Of a stretch of 7,822 nucleotides of DNA, positions 1 to 6,331 are shown one piece after another. The translations under genes were made by a program, and so were the position numbers. The first letter of the stretch is position 1; the number at the start of each line of letters is the position of its first letter. Location: positions 1 through 7,822 of the forward strand of contig JAISBR010000017.1 of the NCBI GenBank assembly GCA_031266095.1, read 5' to 3'. The notes beneath the pieces were generated by a model, which did no database searches, was not told the DNA's origin, and worked only from the letters and a program-made list of their open reading frames with translations. Source of the stretch: Treponema sp. Its GTDB lineage: Bacteria > Spirochaetota > Spirochaetia > Treponematales > Breznakiellaceae.

Positions 1-462
1 AACCTTCTGATAGTAACCTTCCCGCTCGGCCTGGGCATAGACCGCGCCGGCGTTCTTCGCCGCTTCAAGGATGCCGCTGTTTTTGCTGCTCCGTTCCCAG
101 TGGGCGAGGGAATGATCGACAATGACGACCCGCCGCGCTCCGGCGTCCCTGCACTGCGTAACCACAGCCGCCACCAGTTCAGGCGAAGTGTTTGCCGCAA
201 ATTCGGGGGCAAGATCAAAAGACATATTGGGCTTTATCACCACGGTCTGCCCTCTCCTGACAAAGCGCCCCATGCCGCCGATTTCCCGCATACCCCGCTC
301 GAACATGGCCCGCGGCGTCCCGCCCCTGAGCGCCACCAGATCAGGATAACTGTTTTCCTGAGCGGCCAGGGTAATGGCGCCGCGCAGACCTTTGGGCAGA
401 ATAAGCAGCCCCGCGCCAAAGCCCAGAGCAGCCGATTTTTTTAGAAATTCCCGTCTGTCCAT
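1..462 (-). CDS. DUF362-type protein with Tat signal, partial (C-terminus outside window)
   Basis: N-terminal 154 codons of a gene that continues past position 1. The product begins MDRREFLKKSAALGFGAGLL, a twin-arginine (RR at residues 3-4, RREFLK) followed by a hydrophobic stretch to about residue 24, so export by the Tat pathway is likely. Downstream are an IKPNM motif (about residues 78-82) and an alternating beta/alpha region with VVIVDHS, which I recognise as the start of a DUF362 domain, a family of unknown reaction often linked to Fe-S or redox proteins. Two in-frame ATGs exist, at 468 and 462. The GGAGGT at 471-476 is 2 nt from the first and 8 nt from the second, so 462 is preferred. 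No convincing promoter was found upstream. The family call comes from motif recognition of the N-terminus only; the catalytic or metal-binding part is not visible. Confidence 0.75.
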   Translation of the reverse strand, partial: MDRREFLKKSAALGFGAGLLILPKGLRGAITLAAQENSYPDLVALRGGTPRAMFERGMREIGGMGRFVRRGQTVVIKPNMSFDLAPEFAANTSPELVAAVVTQCRDAGARRVVIVDHSLAHWERSSKNSGILEAAKNAGAVYAQAEREGYYQKV

Positions 463-470
463 TTTCATAC

Positions 471-476
471 ACCTCC
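471..476 (-). promoter_or_regulatory. Shine-Dalgarno that decides the DUF362 gene start
   Basis: GGAGGT on the minus strand. It is 8 nt from the ATG at 462 but only 2 nt from the ATG at 468, so it supports the shorter start MDRREF. Confidence 0.7.
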
Positions 477-733
477 GTTTTGATTCGTAGTGAAGGGCTT
501 AATACCCTGGCTCGAATAACGCACCATTTACAAAAATTTGGTATTAAACCGACGGTATTATCAATTTCCTCTCGAACGAGCCTCCGTTTGAACTAACGCA
601 ACACTTAAGATAACCGCGCGGAGACTCATACACGAAGTGCAACAAACTCCTGATTTGAAGCAGGTAACACAAAAATACCCGCTAGTGTAAACCCGGCTGC
701 ACAAACGTTGAAGAACTGAGATTTTAGAAGTTT

Positions 734-783
734 GTGGGACAGAAAGAATTTCACGATAGATCGTAGAAATCTTCCGGTCCCAC
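734..783 (-). repeat. Long imperfect hairpin downstream of the RRM gene
   Basis: An inverted repeat spanning 50 nt, beginning 15 nt after the RRM stop codon. On the minus strand the arms pair as GTGGGAC/GTCCCAC, then GGAAG/CTTTC with one G-U wobble, then ATTTC/GAAAT, then ACGAT/ATCGT around a very short loop, separated by one mismatch and single-nucleotide bulges. That gives about 21 pairs. No T-run follows on the minus side, so it is not a standard intrinsic terminator. It may stabilise the RRM mRNA 3' end, act as a processing site, or be a small mobile repeat. Confidence 0.6.
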
Positions 784-798
784 CGATCCCTTGAGTAA

Positions 799-1080
799 CT
801 ACCAGTTATTGCCGGGGGCGCGATCGCGGCGTGGCTTATCCATCGCCTCATTCACCCTGAGCTGGCGTCCATCGAATTCGCGGCCGTTAACGCCCGCGAT
901 TGCGGCGCTCGCTTCTTCATCGCTGCCCATCTCGATAAAGCCGAACCCCTTGGAGTTGCCGGTTTCACGGTCGAAAACGATCTTAGCGGAAGCGACACTG
1001 CCGAAGCTTGAGAACAGGTTCCGCAGACCATCCTCGGTGGTGTTGTAGGAGAGATTACCGACATACAGTTTCTTGGCCAT
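799..1080 (-). CDS. RRM-domain RNA-binding protein (single RRM)
   Basis: A 93-aa protein that is essentially one RNA recognition motif. RNP2 is KLYVGNLSY (residues 4-12) and RNP1 is KGFGFIEM (about residues 44-51), with the aromatic residues that stack on RNA bases retained. The fold covers residues 3-80, and a short basic tail (MDKPRRDRAPGNNW) follows. Small single-RRM proteins of this kind occur in cyanobacteria, spirochaetes and other bacteria, where several are cold-induced and bind U-rich RNA. That role is inferred here. Translation starts at 1080, with AGGA 9 nt upstream inside GGAGAAGGA. The gene has its own strong promoter at 1350-1378 and a leader of about 260 nt, which fits post-transcriptional control. 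It is separated from the arcC operon by structured, gene-free DNA, so it is probably a single-gene transcript. Confidence 0.93.
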   Translation of the reverse strand: MAKKLYVGNLSYNTTEDGLRNLFSSFGSVASAKIVFDRETGNSKGFGFIEMGSDEEASAAIAGVNGREFDGRQLRVNEAMDKPRRDRAPGNNW

Positions 1081-1081
1081 T

Positions 1082-1097
1082 GAGAAAATTCCTTCTC
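1082..1097 (-). promoter_or_regulatory. Small hairpin around the RRM Shine-Dalgarno
   Basis: On the minus strand GAGAA pairs with TTCTC across a 6-nt loop (GGAATT), directly before the ATG at 1080. The AAGGA Shine-Dalgarno lies partly in the stem and partly in the loop. The 5-bp stem is weak, so it could melt with temperature or with a bound protein. Functional role is inference. Confidence 0.35.
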
Positions 1098-1160
1098 CCG
1101 GATCAATCCTCTTCCTGTTGGATGGGGATTATTAATGCATCCGGGCATGCTTTATTCACA

Positions 1161-1174
1161 TCCGCAAAAGCGGA
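1161..1174 (-). repeat. Short perfect hairpin in the RRM leader
   Basis: TCCGC and GCGGA flank a 4-nt loop (TTTT on the minus strand), giving a 5-bp stem within the 5' leader of the RRM gene. No T-run follows it. Confidence 0.4.
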
Positions 1175-1277
1175 CGACTCAAATTCCTCCAAGCTATCCA
1201 ACCGGAGAAAAAAAGATGCTGAATGTTAAGGGAGAAAAAAAACGGAAAGAAGACAAAAACGAAACCCCTAAACTTCT

Positions 1278-1307
1278 AAAAACCGGCGGGCTATTCAAAA
1301 ACCCGCC
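1278..1307 (-). terminator. Terminator-like hairpin inside the RRM leader (possible attenuator)
   Basis: On the minus strand GGCGGG pairs with CCCGCC across an 11-nt loop (stem arms at 1302-1307 and 1285-1290), followed by GG and TTTTT at 1278-1282. This is the layout of an intrinsic terminator, but it sits about 35 nt after the predicted transcription start and well before the RRM start codon. It could attenuate the RRM mRNA or end a short leader RNA of about 65 nt. No promoter of another gene is seen for which it would be an ordinary terminator. Confidence 0.5.
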
Positions 1308-1349
1308 ATAATACAATAAACTCAAAAAAACATCCTAATTATCAGGAAG

Positions 1350-1378
1350 ATAATAACCTAAATTACCCAATGTGTCAA
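1350..1378 (-). promoter_or_regulatory. Sigma70-type promoter for the RRM gene
   Basis: On the minus strand TTGACA (1373-1378) and TATTAT (1350-1355) are separated by exactly 17 bp: a perfect -35 and a -10 matching 5 of 6 positions. A/T tracts lie just upstream, as in an UP element. The predicted start is near 1343, about 260 nt before the RRM ATG. Confidence 0.75.
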
Positions 1379-1488
1379 GTACTTTTTTATTTTTTATGCT
1401 TTTTTATGCAATTATTCAGCGGCAGCGAAATTTACGCCAAATATCAGCGATAAACAACAGGATTTCTTGCCAAACAACAATATTAGGC

Positions 1489-1516
1489 TTGTTCGGAAAC
1501 TTCAGTTTCCGAACAA
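1489..1516. repeat. Perfect 12-bp inverted repeat, possible terminator of the arcC operon or dispersed repeat
   Basis: TTGTTCGGAAAC and its exact reverse complement GTTTCCGAACAA flank a TTCA loop. The structure starts 43 nt downstream of the arcC stop codon. On the minus strand GCC and then an AT-rich sequence (TAATATTGTTG) follow, so there is no clean T-run. It could act as a factor-assisted terminator or an mRNA 3'-end stabiliser, or be one copy of a genome-dispersed palindrome. Only one copy is in this window. Confidence 0.55.
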
Positions 1517-1532
1517 ACTCCGCGATACAAAC

Positions 1533-1547
1533 GCCCCGAAAGGGGGC
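1533..1547 (-). terminator. Short GC hairpin just after arcC
   Basis: GCCCC and GGGGC flank a 5-nt loop, giving a compact GC stem 12 nt after the arcC stop. On the minus strand GTTTGTATCG follows, a poor T-tract. Together with the hairpin at 1489-1516 it forms a double stem-loop at the end of the operon. Confidence 0.4.
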
Positions 1548-1559
1548 ATCTTACAGGCG

Positions 1560-2516
1560 CTACATAACAATTCTTGTTCCGGTCTTGCCCTCTATGCCTT
1601 CCCTGGCCTTGGTGAGTAAGGTAATCAGCGCGGCGTGAGGTTCGCCATGGGAGGCTTCCCGCAGCGGGGATGACTTTACAAAGGCCACGGACGCCTGTAC
1701 TTTAGGCAGCATGGATCCCTTGGCGAACTGATTCCCGGCGATGTACTTTTCCGCTTCCGCGACCGTCAGGGTATCCAGCCACTTCTGATCCGGTTTGCCA
1801 AAGTTAACCGCCACTTTCTCAACCGCGGTCAGTATGATGAGCATATCCGCGCCAATAAGCTCGGCGAGTTTGGCGGCGGAAAAGTCCTTGTCGATGACGG
1901 CGCTCATGCCCCGGTATTGTCCATCACGCATCGCCACGGGAATGCCGCCGCCGCCCGCCGCAATGGGAATCTGTTCCGCCGCCAGCATGGTCCTGATGGT
2001 CTCCGCCTCAATGATATTCACCGGCTTGGGAGAGGCCACCACCTGCCGCCAGCCCCGGCCCGCGTCTTCCATAACGGGAACCCCCTTGGCCTTCAGAATT
2101 TCCGCCTCTTCTTTGGTCATAAAACCGCCAATGGGCTTGACGGGGTTTTCAAAGGCCTTGTCGCCGGGGTCCACTTCCACCTGAGTTACAATGGTAGCTA
2201 CCTGATTCTTCATGCCCCGCCTGTCCAGTTCCATGCGGATCGTGTTTTGTAAGTCGTAACCGATATAGCCCTGGCTTAGGGCCACGCATACCGACATGGG
2301 CAGTACCGGGAAATGCCGGTCAGCCCTGGCGGCGGTCTCAAAGGCGGTCTCGATCATCCCCACCTGAGGACCGTTGCCGTGAACCACCGCGATTTCATGG
2401 CCTTCCGCAACCAGGTCTACAATAGCGGCCGCGGTTATTTGCGCCGCTGCCATCTGCTCCCGCAGGTTATCCCCAAGGGCATTACCCCCCAGGGCAATAA
2501 CAATTCGTTTTTTCAT
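1560..2516 (-). CDS. arcC: Carbamate kinase
   Basis: A 318-aa protein of full family length (about 310-317). It catalyses ATP + carbamate <-> ADP + carbamoyl phosphate, here probably in the ATP-forming direction. Visible amino acid kinase motifs are IALGGNAL (7-14), VVHGNGPQVG (44-53), the glycine-rich AAGGGGIPV (187-194), VIDKDFSAAKLAELIGAD (208-224), LTAVEKVAVNFGKPDQ (229-244), GSMLPKVQA (267-275) and the C-terminal GTRIV. The start at 2516 (MKKRIVIALGG) is chosen because carbamate kinases begin there. The open frame extends back to 2582 but overlaps ygeW. No Shine-Dalgarno precedes 2516 and ygeW stops only 5 nt upstream, so translation is probably coupled to ygeW. As the last gene of the operon it would convert carbamoyl phosphate from YgeW into ATP, like E. 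coli yqeA beside ygeW. Confidence 0.95.
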   Translation of the reverse strand: MKKRIVIALGGNALGDNLREQMAAAQITAAAIVDLVAEGHEIAVVHGNGPQVGMIETAFETAARADRHFPVLPMSVCVALSQGYIGYDLQNTIRMELDRRGMKNQVATIVTQVEVDPGDKAFENPVKPIGGFMTKEEAEILKAKGVPVMEDAGRGWRQVVASPKPVNIIEAETIRTMLAAEQIPIAAGGGGIPVAMRDGQYRGMSAVIDKDFSAAKLAELIGADMLIILTAVEKVAVNFGKPDQKWLDTLTVAEAEKYIAGNQFAKGSMLPKVQASVAFVKSSPLREASHGEPHAALITLLTKAREGIEGKTGTRIVM

Positions 2517-2521
2517 AGCGC

Positions 2522-3715
2522 TTAAAAAAAACGACGGGGAAGATCCCGGGAAACCAGATTGTACAGCGTCTCCTGGGGGCACTTGATTTTGGAAAGGAAT
2601 ATCATCGCCGCGATGATGTACGGTTTATGGCTCGCCTGTTTGTACAGGGGAACCCTGTAACGGTCAAACACCGAAGCGGCGACTTCGCCTTCTTTACAGC
2701 TAACGCCTGAAATATCCGCCGGAAGGCAGTGAAGATACAGGGCCTTAGCGTCTTTTGTTGACTTCATCAGATCCTCGGTACATTCCCAGTCCTTGAATTT
2801 GGCGTTCTGGGACAGCAGTTCTTTTTCCAGGGCCTTAATGCCGTCAAAGTCGCCGCTGCCGTAGAGATTGGTCCGCTTCTCCATGGCGGCGAAGGGCGCC
2901 CAGCTCTTGGGATACACAATATCGGCGTCCGCGAAAGCCGCTTTCATGGAATTGGACCTTGTGAATTTCCCGCCGCTTTGGGCGGCGTTTTTCTTCGCCG
3001 TTTCTTCAACATCGGGCATTATCTCGTAACTTTCGGGATGGGCCAGATGTATCTCCATACCGAAGCGGGTCATAAGGCCGATAACGCCCTGGGGAACCGA
3101 GAGCGGTTTCCCATAGGAAGGAGAATAGGCCCAAGTCATGGCGACCTTCTTTCCCTTGAGTTTATCGATGCCTCCAAAGTAGTGAATGATGTGATTCATG
3201 TCGGCCATGGTCTGGGTGGGATGATCGATGTCACACTGAAGGTTTACCAAAGTGGGACATTGTTCCAGGTTTCCGTCAACGCAACCCTCCCGCACCGCCT
3301 TGGCGACTTCCCGCATGTAGGTGTTTCCCTTGCCGATGTACATATCGTCCCGAATGCCGATTACGTCCGCCATAAAAGAGATCATATTTGCGGTTTCCCG
3401 CACGGTTTCACCGTGTGCGATCTGGGATTTCCCCTCCTCAAGGTCCTGCACCTCAAGACCCAGGAGGTTACAGGCCGAGGCAAAGCTGAACCGGGTCCTG
3501 GTTGAGTTATCCCTGAACAGGGAAACGCCGAGGCCGCTGTCAAATATCTTTGTGGAGATATTATTCTCCCGCAGCCAGCGCAGGGCGTCCGCGACGGTAA
3601 AGACCGCCATGATTTCATCGAAGGATTTTTCCCAGGTAAGGAAAAAGTCTTCACCGAACATGTTTTTAAAGTTGAGCCGGTCCAGTTTGGACGTGTATTG
3701 ATTGATGTAAGCCAT
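2522..3715 (-). CDS. ygeW: YgeW-type carbamoyltransferase (aspartate/ornithine carbamoyltransferase superfamily)
   Basis: A 397-aa protein, the length of E. coli YgeW. The N-terminal carbamoyl-phosphate domain carries DNSTRTRFSFAS (69-80; the STRTR signature), KSQIAHGET (96-104) and DIDHPTQTMADM (162-173; the HPTQ signature). The second domain carries MTWAYSPSYGKP (193-204) and the LHCLPAD motif (328-334). The long N-terminus (MAYINQYTSK..) and the ending SHKPYIIAAMIFL match YgeW rather than ArgF or PyrB. YgeW was long a carbamoyltransferase of unknown substrate; the operon context suggests a ureido derivative of 2,3-diaminopropionate, with phosphorolysis giving carbamoyl phosphate for ArcC. 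The ATG abuts the ygeY stop (TAA ATG), and its AAGGAG lies in the last codons of ygeY, implying tight coupling. The gene ends in an 8-T run (CGT TTT TTT TAA) that could allow slippage into arcC. Confidence 0.93.
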   Translation of the reverse strand: MAYINQYTSKLDRLNFKNMFGEDFFLTWEKSFDEIMAVFTVADALRWLRENNISTKIFDSGLGVSLFRDNSTRTRFSFASACNLLGLEVQDLEEGKSQIAHGETVRETANMISFMADVIGIRDDMYIGKGNTYMREVAKAVREGCVDGNLEQCPTLVNLQCDIDHPTQTMADMNHIIHYFGGIDKLKGKKVAMTWAYSPSYGKPLSVPQGVIGLMTRFGMEIHLAHPESYEIMPDVEETAKKNAAQSGGKFTRSNSMKAAFADADIVYPKSWAPFAAMEKRTNLYGSGDFDGIKALEKELLSQNAKFKDWECTEDLMKSTKDAKALYLHCLPADISGVSCKEGEVAASVFDRYRVPLYKQASHKPYIIAAMIFLSKIKCPQETLYNLVSRDLPRRFF

Positions 3716-5005
3716 TTAGATCTCCTTGTTATTTTTTGACCGTTTTTTCGCCGCAGGTTTTGGAACGGCTAAATTCGCGGAGGACTTTGATGCCTTCTGG
3801 TCCGGTTCTCCACCGGTGTAGACGCTGGGCAGGGCGGCATAAACCGCGGCGCAGCGGACCAGGTCCGCTTTCCAGGTTTTTTCGTTGGGGGCGTGGGCCT
3901 GCGCTTCCTTGCCGGGACCGAAGCCGATGCAGGGAATCTTGTTACGGCCCATAATTGAGACGCCGTTAGTTGAAAAAGTCCATTTGTCAACCTTGGGTCT
4001 GCCGAACATGCCTTCGTAGGCTTTCACCATGGCCCTTGTGGGTTTGGCGTCTTCGGGGATCACCCAGGTGGGGAAGTAGCAGTCTATCGGGTAAACCATG
4101 CCGGTGTAGCTGGGCCGGTCATATTTGTACATGCTGACCTTAGCCTTGTACTTCCTGACCGTGGGCAGGCCGGCGATTTCCCTGAGAGCGCTCCGGTAGG
4201 TTTCTCCCCAGGTAAGGCGCCGATCAATGGAAATAGCGCACATATCCGCCACAGCGCAACGGGAAGGAGAACTGAAATAGATCTGGGAAACCGCCAGGGT
4301 TCCCCTGCCGAGGAAGGGATCGTCTATAAGGTGATTGTTGAGTTCTTTTACTTCGGCGAGGATTTCACTCATCTTGTATATGGCGTTGTCTCCCCGTTCC
4401 GGAGCGGACCCGTGACACGAAATGCCTTTCACCTCGACCCGGATCTCCATACGCCCCCGCTGACCGCGGTAGATGTTGCCGTCGGTGGGCTCGGTGATGA
4501 CCACGAATTCGGGCCTGATCTTTTCCTCATTGATGATATATTCCCAGCAGAGGCCGTCACAATCTTCTTCCTGCACCGTACCGGTTACCATCACCCGGTA
4601 TTTGTTATTCAAGAGGCCGAGGTCCTTCATGATCTTCGCGCCGTAGACCGCCGCCACCGGGCCGCCCAATTGATCCGAAGTACCGCGGCCGCCGATTTCT
4701 GTTTCGGTTTCAAAGCCTTCGTACGGATCGAATTTCCAGTTGTCCCGGTTGCCGATGCCGACGGTGTCGATGTGGCCGTCAAAGGCGATGAGTGTCTCGC
4801 CTTTTCCCATGTAACCGATGACATTACCCATCTTATCAATACCGGCCTTGTCAAAACCGACTTTTTTCATTTCCTTCACAATGCGGGCTGCGGTTTCCTT
4901 TTCGCCGCAGCTCTCACCGGGAAGACGCACCAGGTCCCTGAGGAAACTGGTCATGTCCGCCTTGTAGTTTTCGGCGGCTTGTTTAATCGCTTTAAAATCC
5001 AACAT
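3716..5005 (-). CDS. ygeY: YgeY-type M20 family metallo-amidohydrolase
   Basis: A 429-aa zinc hydrolase of the M20 peptidase/deacylase family. All expected residues are present: the metal ligands H78 and D80 in DGHIDTVG, bridging D111 in [10 protein letters not shown], catalytic E146 and ligand E147 in [11 protein letters not shown]172 in ITEPTDG, and H371 in QAHAPNE. H198 in [14 protein letters not shown] is in the dimerisation (lid) domain. It would hydrolyse an N-acyl or ureido bond, and its place between the diaminopropionate lyase and YgeW suggests a carbamoylated or acylated diaminopropionate. The exact substrate is inference. E. coli YgeY has about 403 residues; this one has an extra C-terminal tail of about 30 residues (398-429) rich in Lys, Ser and Ala, ending [10 protein letters not shown]. 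The start at 5005 has AAGGAG 5 nt upstream. Confidence 0.93.
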   Translation of the reverse strand: MLDFKAIKQAAENYKADMTSFLRDLVRLPGESCGEKETAARIVKEMKKVGFDKAGIDKMGNVIGYMGKGETLIAFDGHIDTVGIGNRDNWKFDPYEGFETETEIGGRGTSDQLGGPVAAVYGAKIMKDLGLLNNKYRVMVTGTVQEEDCDGLCWEYIINEEKIRPEFVVITEPTDGNIYRGQRGRMEIRVEVKGISCHGSAPERGDNAIYKMSEILAEVKELNNHLIDDPFLGRGTLAVSQIYFSSPSRCAVADMCAISIDRRLTWGETYRSALREIAGLPTVRKYKAKVSMYKYDRPSYTGMVYPIDCYFPTWVIPEDAKPTRAMVKAYEGMFGRPKVDKWTFSTNGVSIMGRNKIPCIGFGPGKEAQAHAPNEKTWKADLVRCAAVYAALPSVYTGGEPDQKASKSSANLAVPKPAAKKRSKNNKEI

Positions 5006-5099
5006 ATACTCTCCTTAAAATCTGTTTGCTGCTTTTAATTTGCACCGGCCGGCAGATCCATCGTCTCCCGTCCAAGATCACGATAACTGTTATCTGCAT
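4992..5099 (-). CDS. Possible small ORF (35 aa) between ygeX and ygeY
   Basis: An ATG at 5099 preceded by a perfect AGGAGG (5104-5109, overlapping the ygeX stop) opens a 35-codon frame beginning [11 protein letters not shown]. It ends with TAA at 4992-4994, overlapping the first codons of ygeY by 14 nt in another frame. I do not recognise the product. It has a hydrophobic beta-like start and a basic second half. It may be a real small protein, a translational leader that delivers ribosomes to ygeY, or the remnant of a decayed gene. The strong Shine-Dalgarno is the main support; coding conservation cannot be judged from one sequence. Confidence 0.3.
   Translation of the reverse strand: MQITVIVILDGRRWICRPVQIKSSKQILRRVYVGF
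5082..5094. promoter_or_regulatory. Perfect odd palindrome between ygeX and ygeY
   Basis: GATAAC-T-GTTATC, a 13-bp perfect dyad with one central base, in the only sizeable gap (102 bp) between operon genes. Could be a protein binding site or a weak RNA hairpin near the small-ORF start. Function unknown. Confidence 0.3.
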
Positions 5100-5107
5100 A
5101 GCTCCTC

Positions 5108-6292
5108 CTACAGATTCCCGCTGGGAAATTCTCCGTCCCAGACTACGTCACGAAATTTTTCAGGATCAGTATTACCTTCAGTACTGAAGAGCAACACCAC
5201 CGAGCCGTCGTTTATTCCCAGGGCTTCGCGGAAGTCCTTGTACTCCGTGTCACGAAGCAGGGTAAAGAGCAGGCCTGTGGTAACCGCCCCGGATTCGCCT
5301 GAGATCACTTTGCCGTCTCCCTTGAGAGGTACAGCCAGTACACGCATACCACGGGAAGCGACCCAGTCCGGGGAGGAAACAAAAAATTGAGCGTGATTTT
5401 TTAATATTTCCCAGGAAATGGTATTACCCTCACCGCAGGCAAGGCCGGCCATAATGGTACTTAAGTTCCCTTTAACGCCGACAAGTTTTCCTGCCAGGCT
5501 GGATATATAGAGGCAATCCGCGGCCGACGCTTCCACCACCGCCATCACCGGCGGATTGTCGGGGAACATGTTGGTAAAATAGCCGATCACCGAGCCGGCC
5601 AGAGAACCGACCCCGGCCTGGACAAAAATATGGGTTGGCCGTTCAACCCCGACTTCCTTGAGCTGCCTGAGGGCCTCGTATGATATGGAACCATAGCCCT
5701 GCATGATCCAGCCGGGTATTTCCTCGTAACCTTCCCAGGCGGTATCCTGCACCATAACCCCGTGGGGGTCCAGGGAGGTTTTTTTATTCGCCAGCCGCAC
5801 TGCATCGTCATAGTTGAGATCGGTAATGCTCGCGTCGGCCCCTTCCCTTAGGATATTTTGAAGACGGGCCTGAGAAGATCCCCTGGGCATTAGTACCACC
5901 GATTTTTGCCGCAGCTTGTTAGCTGCCCAGGCCACGCCCCTGCCGTGATTACCGTCGGTGGCGGTATAGAAAGTGATGTCACCTAAGCTCCGCTTGGTCT
6001 CGTCTGAAATGAGCGTATTATAGTCGATTTCGGATATATCCTTCCCCATCTGCCGGGCAATGTATTTGCCGATGGCGTAGGAACCTCCCAGAACTTTGAA
6101 AGCGTTAAGATCAAAGCGGAAAGATTCATCTTTAATAAAGATTCCTTTAACTCCGAAATAGGCGGCAAGGCGGGATAAATTCACCAGGGGCGTTTCTTTG
6201 TACTGCGGAAAACTCCGGTGAAACCGACAGGCCTTCTCTATTTCACCGGGGCTCATAAGGAAGAGACTCCTGGAACAGTCGGTTTTGGACAT
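5108..6292 (-). CDS. ygeX: 2,3-diaminopropionate ammonia-lyase (fold type II PLP enzyme)
   Basis: The product is 394 aa from the ATG at 6292. The enzyme converts 2,3-diaminopropionate to pyruvate and two ammonia through 2-aminoacrylate, using PLP. The Schiff-base lysine is K66 in DLNAFKVLGGSYA (61-73). Other family motifs are KDES (54-57), ATDGNHGRGVAWAA (111-124), MPRGSSQAR (135-143), VQDTAWEGY (181-189), the phosphate-binding QAGVGSLAG (225-233), IMAGLACGE (280-288), SGESGAV (331-337) and STEGNTD (370-376). The usual RFGLNAFK reads RFDLNAFK here, a Gly-to-Asp change just before the lysine. The start is uncertain. The ATG at 6292 has no properly spaced Shine-Dalgarno, while a perfect AGGAGG (6332-6337) lies 6 nt before an in-frame ATC at 6325. 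The residues between (REQIKWTRNE) resemble the N-terminus of other family members as I remember them. The true protein may therefore be about 405 aa, starting at 6325. Confidence 0.94.
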   Translation of the reverse strand: MSKTDCSRSLFLMSPGEIEKACRFHRSFPQYKETPLVNLSRLAAYFGVKGIFIKDESFRFDLNAFKVLGGSYAIGKYIARQMGKDISEIDYNTLISDETKRSLGDITFYTATDGNHGRGVAWAANKLRQKSVVLMPRGSSQARLQNILREGADASITDLNYDDAVRLANKKTSLDPHGVMVQDTAWEGYEEIPGWIMQGYGSISYEALRQLKEVGVERPTHIFVQAGVGSLAGSVIGYFTNMFPDNPPVMAVVEASAADCLYISSLAGKLVGVKGNLSTIMAGLACGEGNTISWEILKNHAQFFVSSPDWVASRGMRVLAVPLKGDGKVISGESGAVTTGLLFTLLRDTEYKDFREALGINDGSVVLLFSTEGNTDPEKFRDVVWDGEFPSGNL

Positions 6293-6331
6293 CTCGTTAC
6301 GAGTCCATTTTATTTGTTCTCTGATTTTGAT

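Larger units (their letters stand above)
463..798. other. Gene-free region between the RRM gene and the DUF362 gene
   Basis: About 336 bp without a credible gene. The only longer open frame on the minus strand begins inside the RRM coding region in another frame, has no ribosome binding site and has a Cys/Ser/Arg-rich composition unlike a real protein. The region holds one strong structure, the hairpin at 734-783, and the Shine-Dalgarno of the DUF362 gene. I saw no tRNA, no clear promoter and no typical T-tailed terminator. Confidence 0.6.
1081..1559. other. Gene-free region: RRM leader, promoter and hairpins
   Basis: A 479-bp AT-rich stretch between arcC and the RRM gene with no credible ORF. 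From right to left it holds two hairpins after arcC (1533-1547, 1489-1516), an A/T-tract region upstream of the promoter with a repeated TTTTTTATGC on the plus strand (about 1384-1408), the promoter at 1350-1378, a GC hairpin followed by T5 (1278-1307), U-rich leader sequence, a small hairpin at 1161-1174 and a hairpin around the Shine-Dalgarno at 1082-1097. Confidence 0.7.

Noticed and set aside
494..562. Three copies of GGTATTA/TAATACC upstream of the DUF362 gene
   Set aside because: Short 7-bp AT-rich matches with irregular spacing and orientation; too weak to call an operator.
561..851. 96-aa open frame on the minus strand
   Set aside because: Begins inside the RRM gene in another frame, has no ribosome binding site, and its composition (many Cys, Ser, Arg) is not protein-like; part of it covers the hairpin at 734-783.
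2517..2582. N-terminal extension of arcC by 22 residues
   Set aside because: Overlaps ygeW coding sequence, lacks a Shine-Dalgarno, and carbamate kinases begin with MKK-IVIALGGNAL at 2516. The open frame only matters for the slippage idea.
2978..3505. 175-aa open frame on the plus strand
   Set aside because: Antisense shadow of ygeW with no start signals or recognisable motifs.
4331..5038. 235-aa open frame on the plus strand
   Set aside because: Antisense shadow of ygeY; His/Asp/Phe-rich as expected for the complement of a real gene, with no ribosome binding site.
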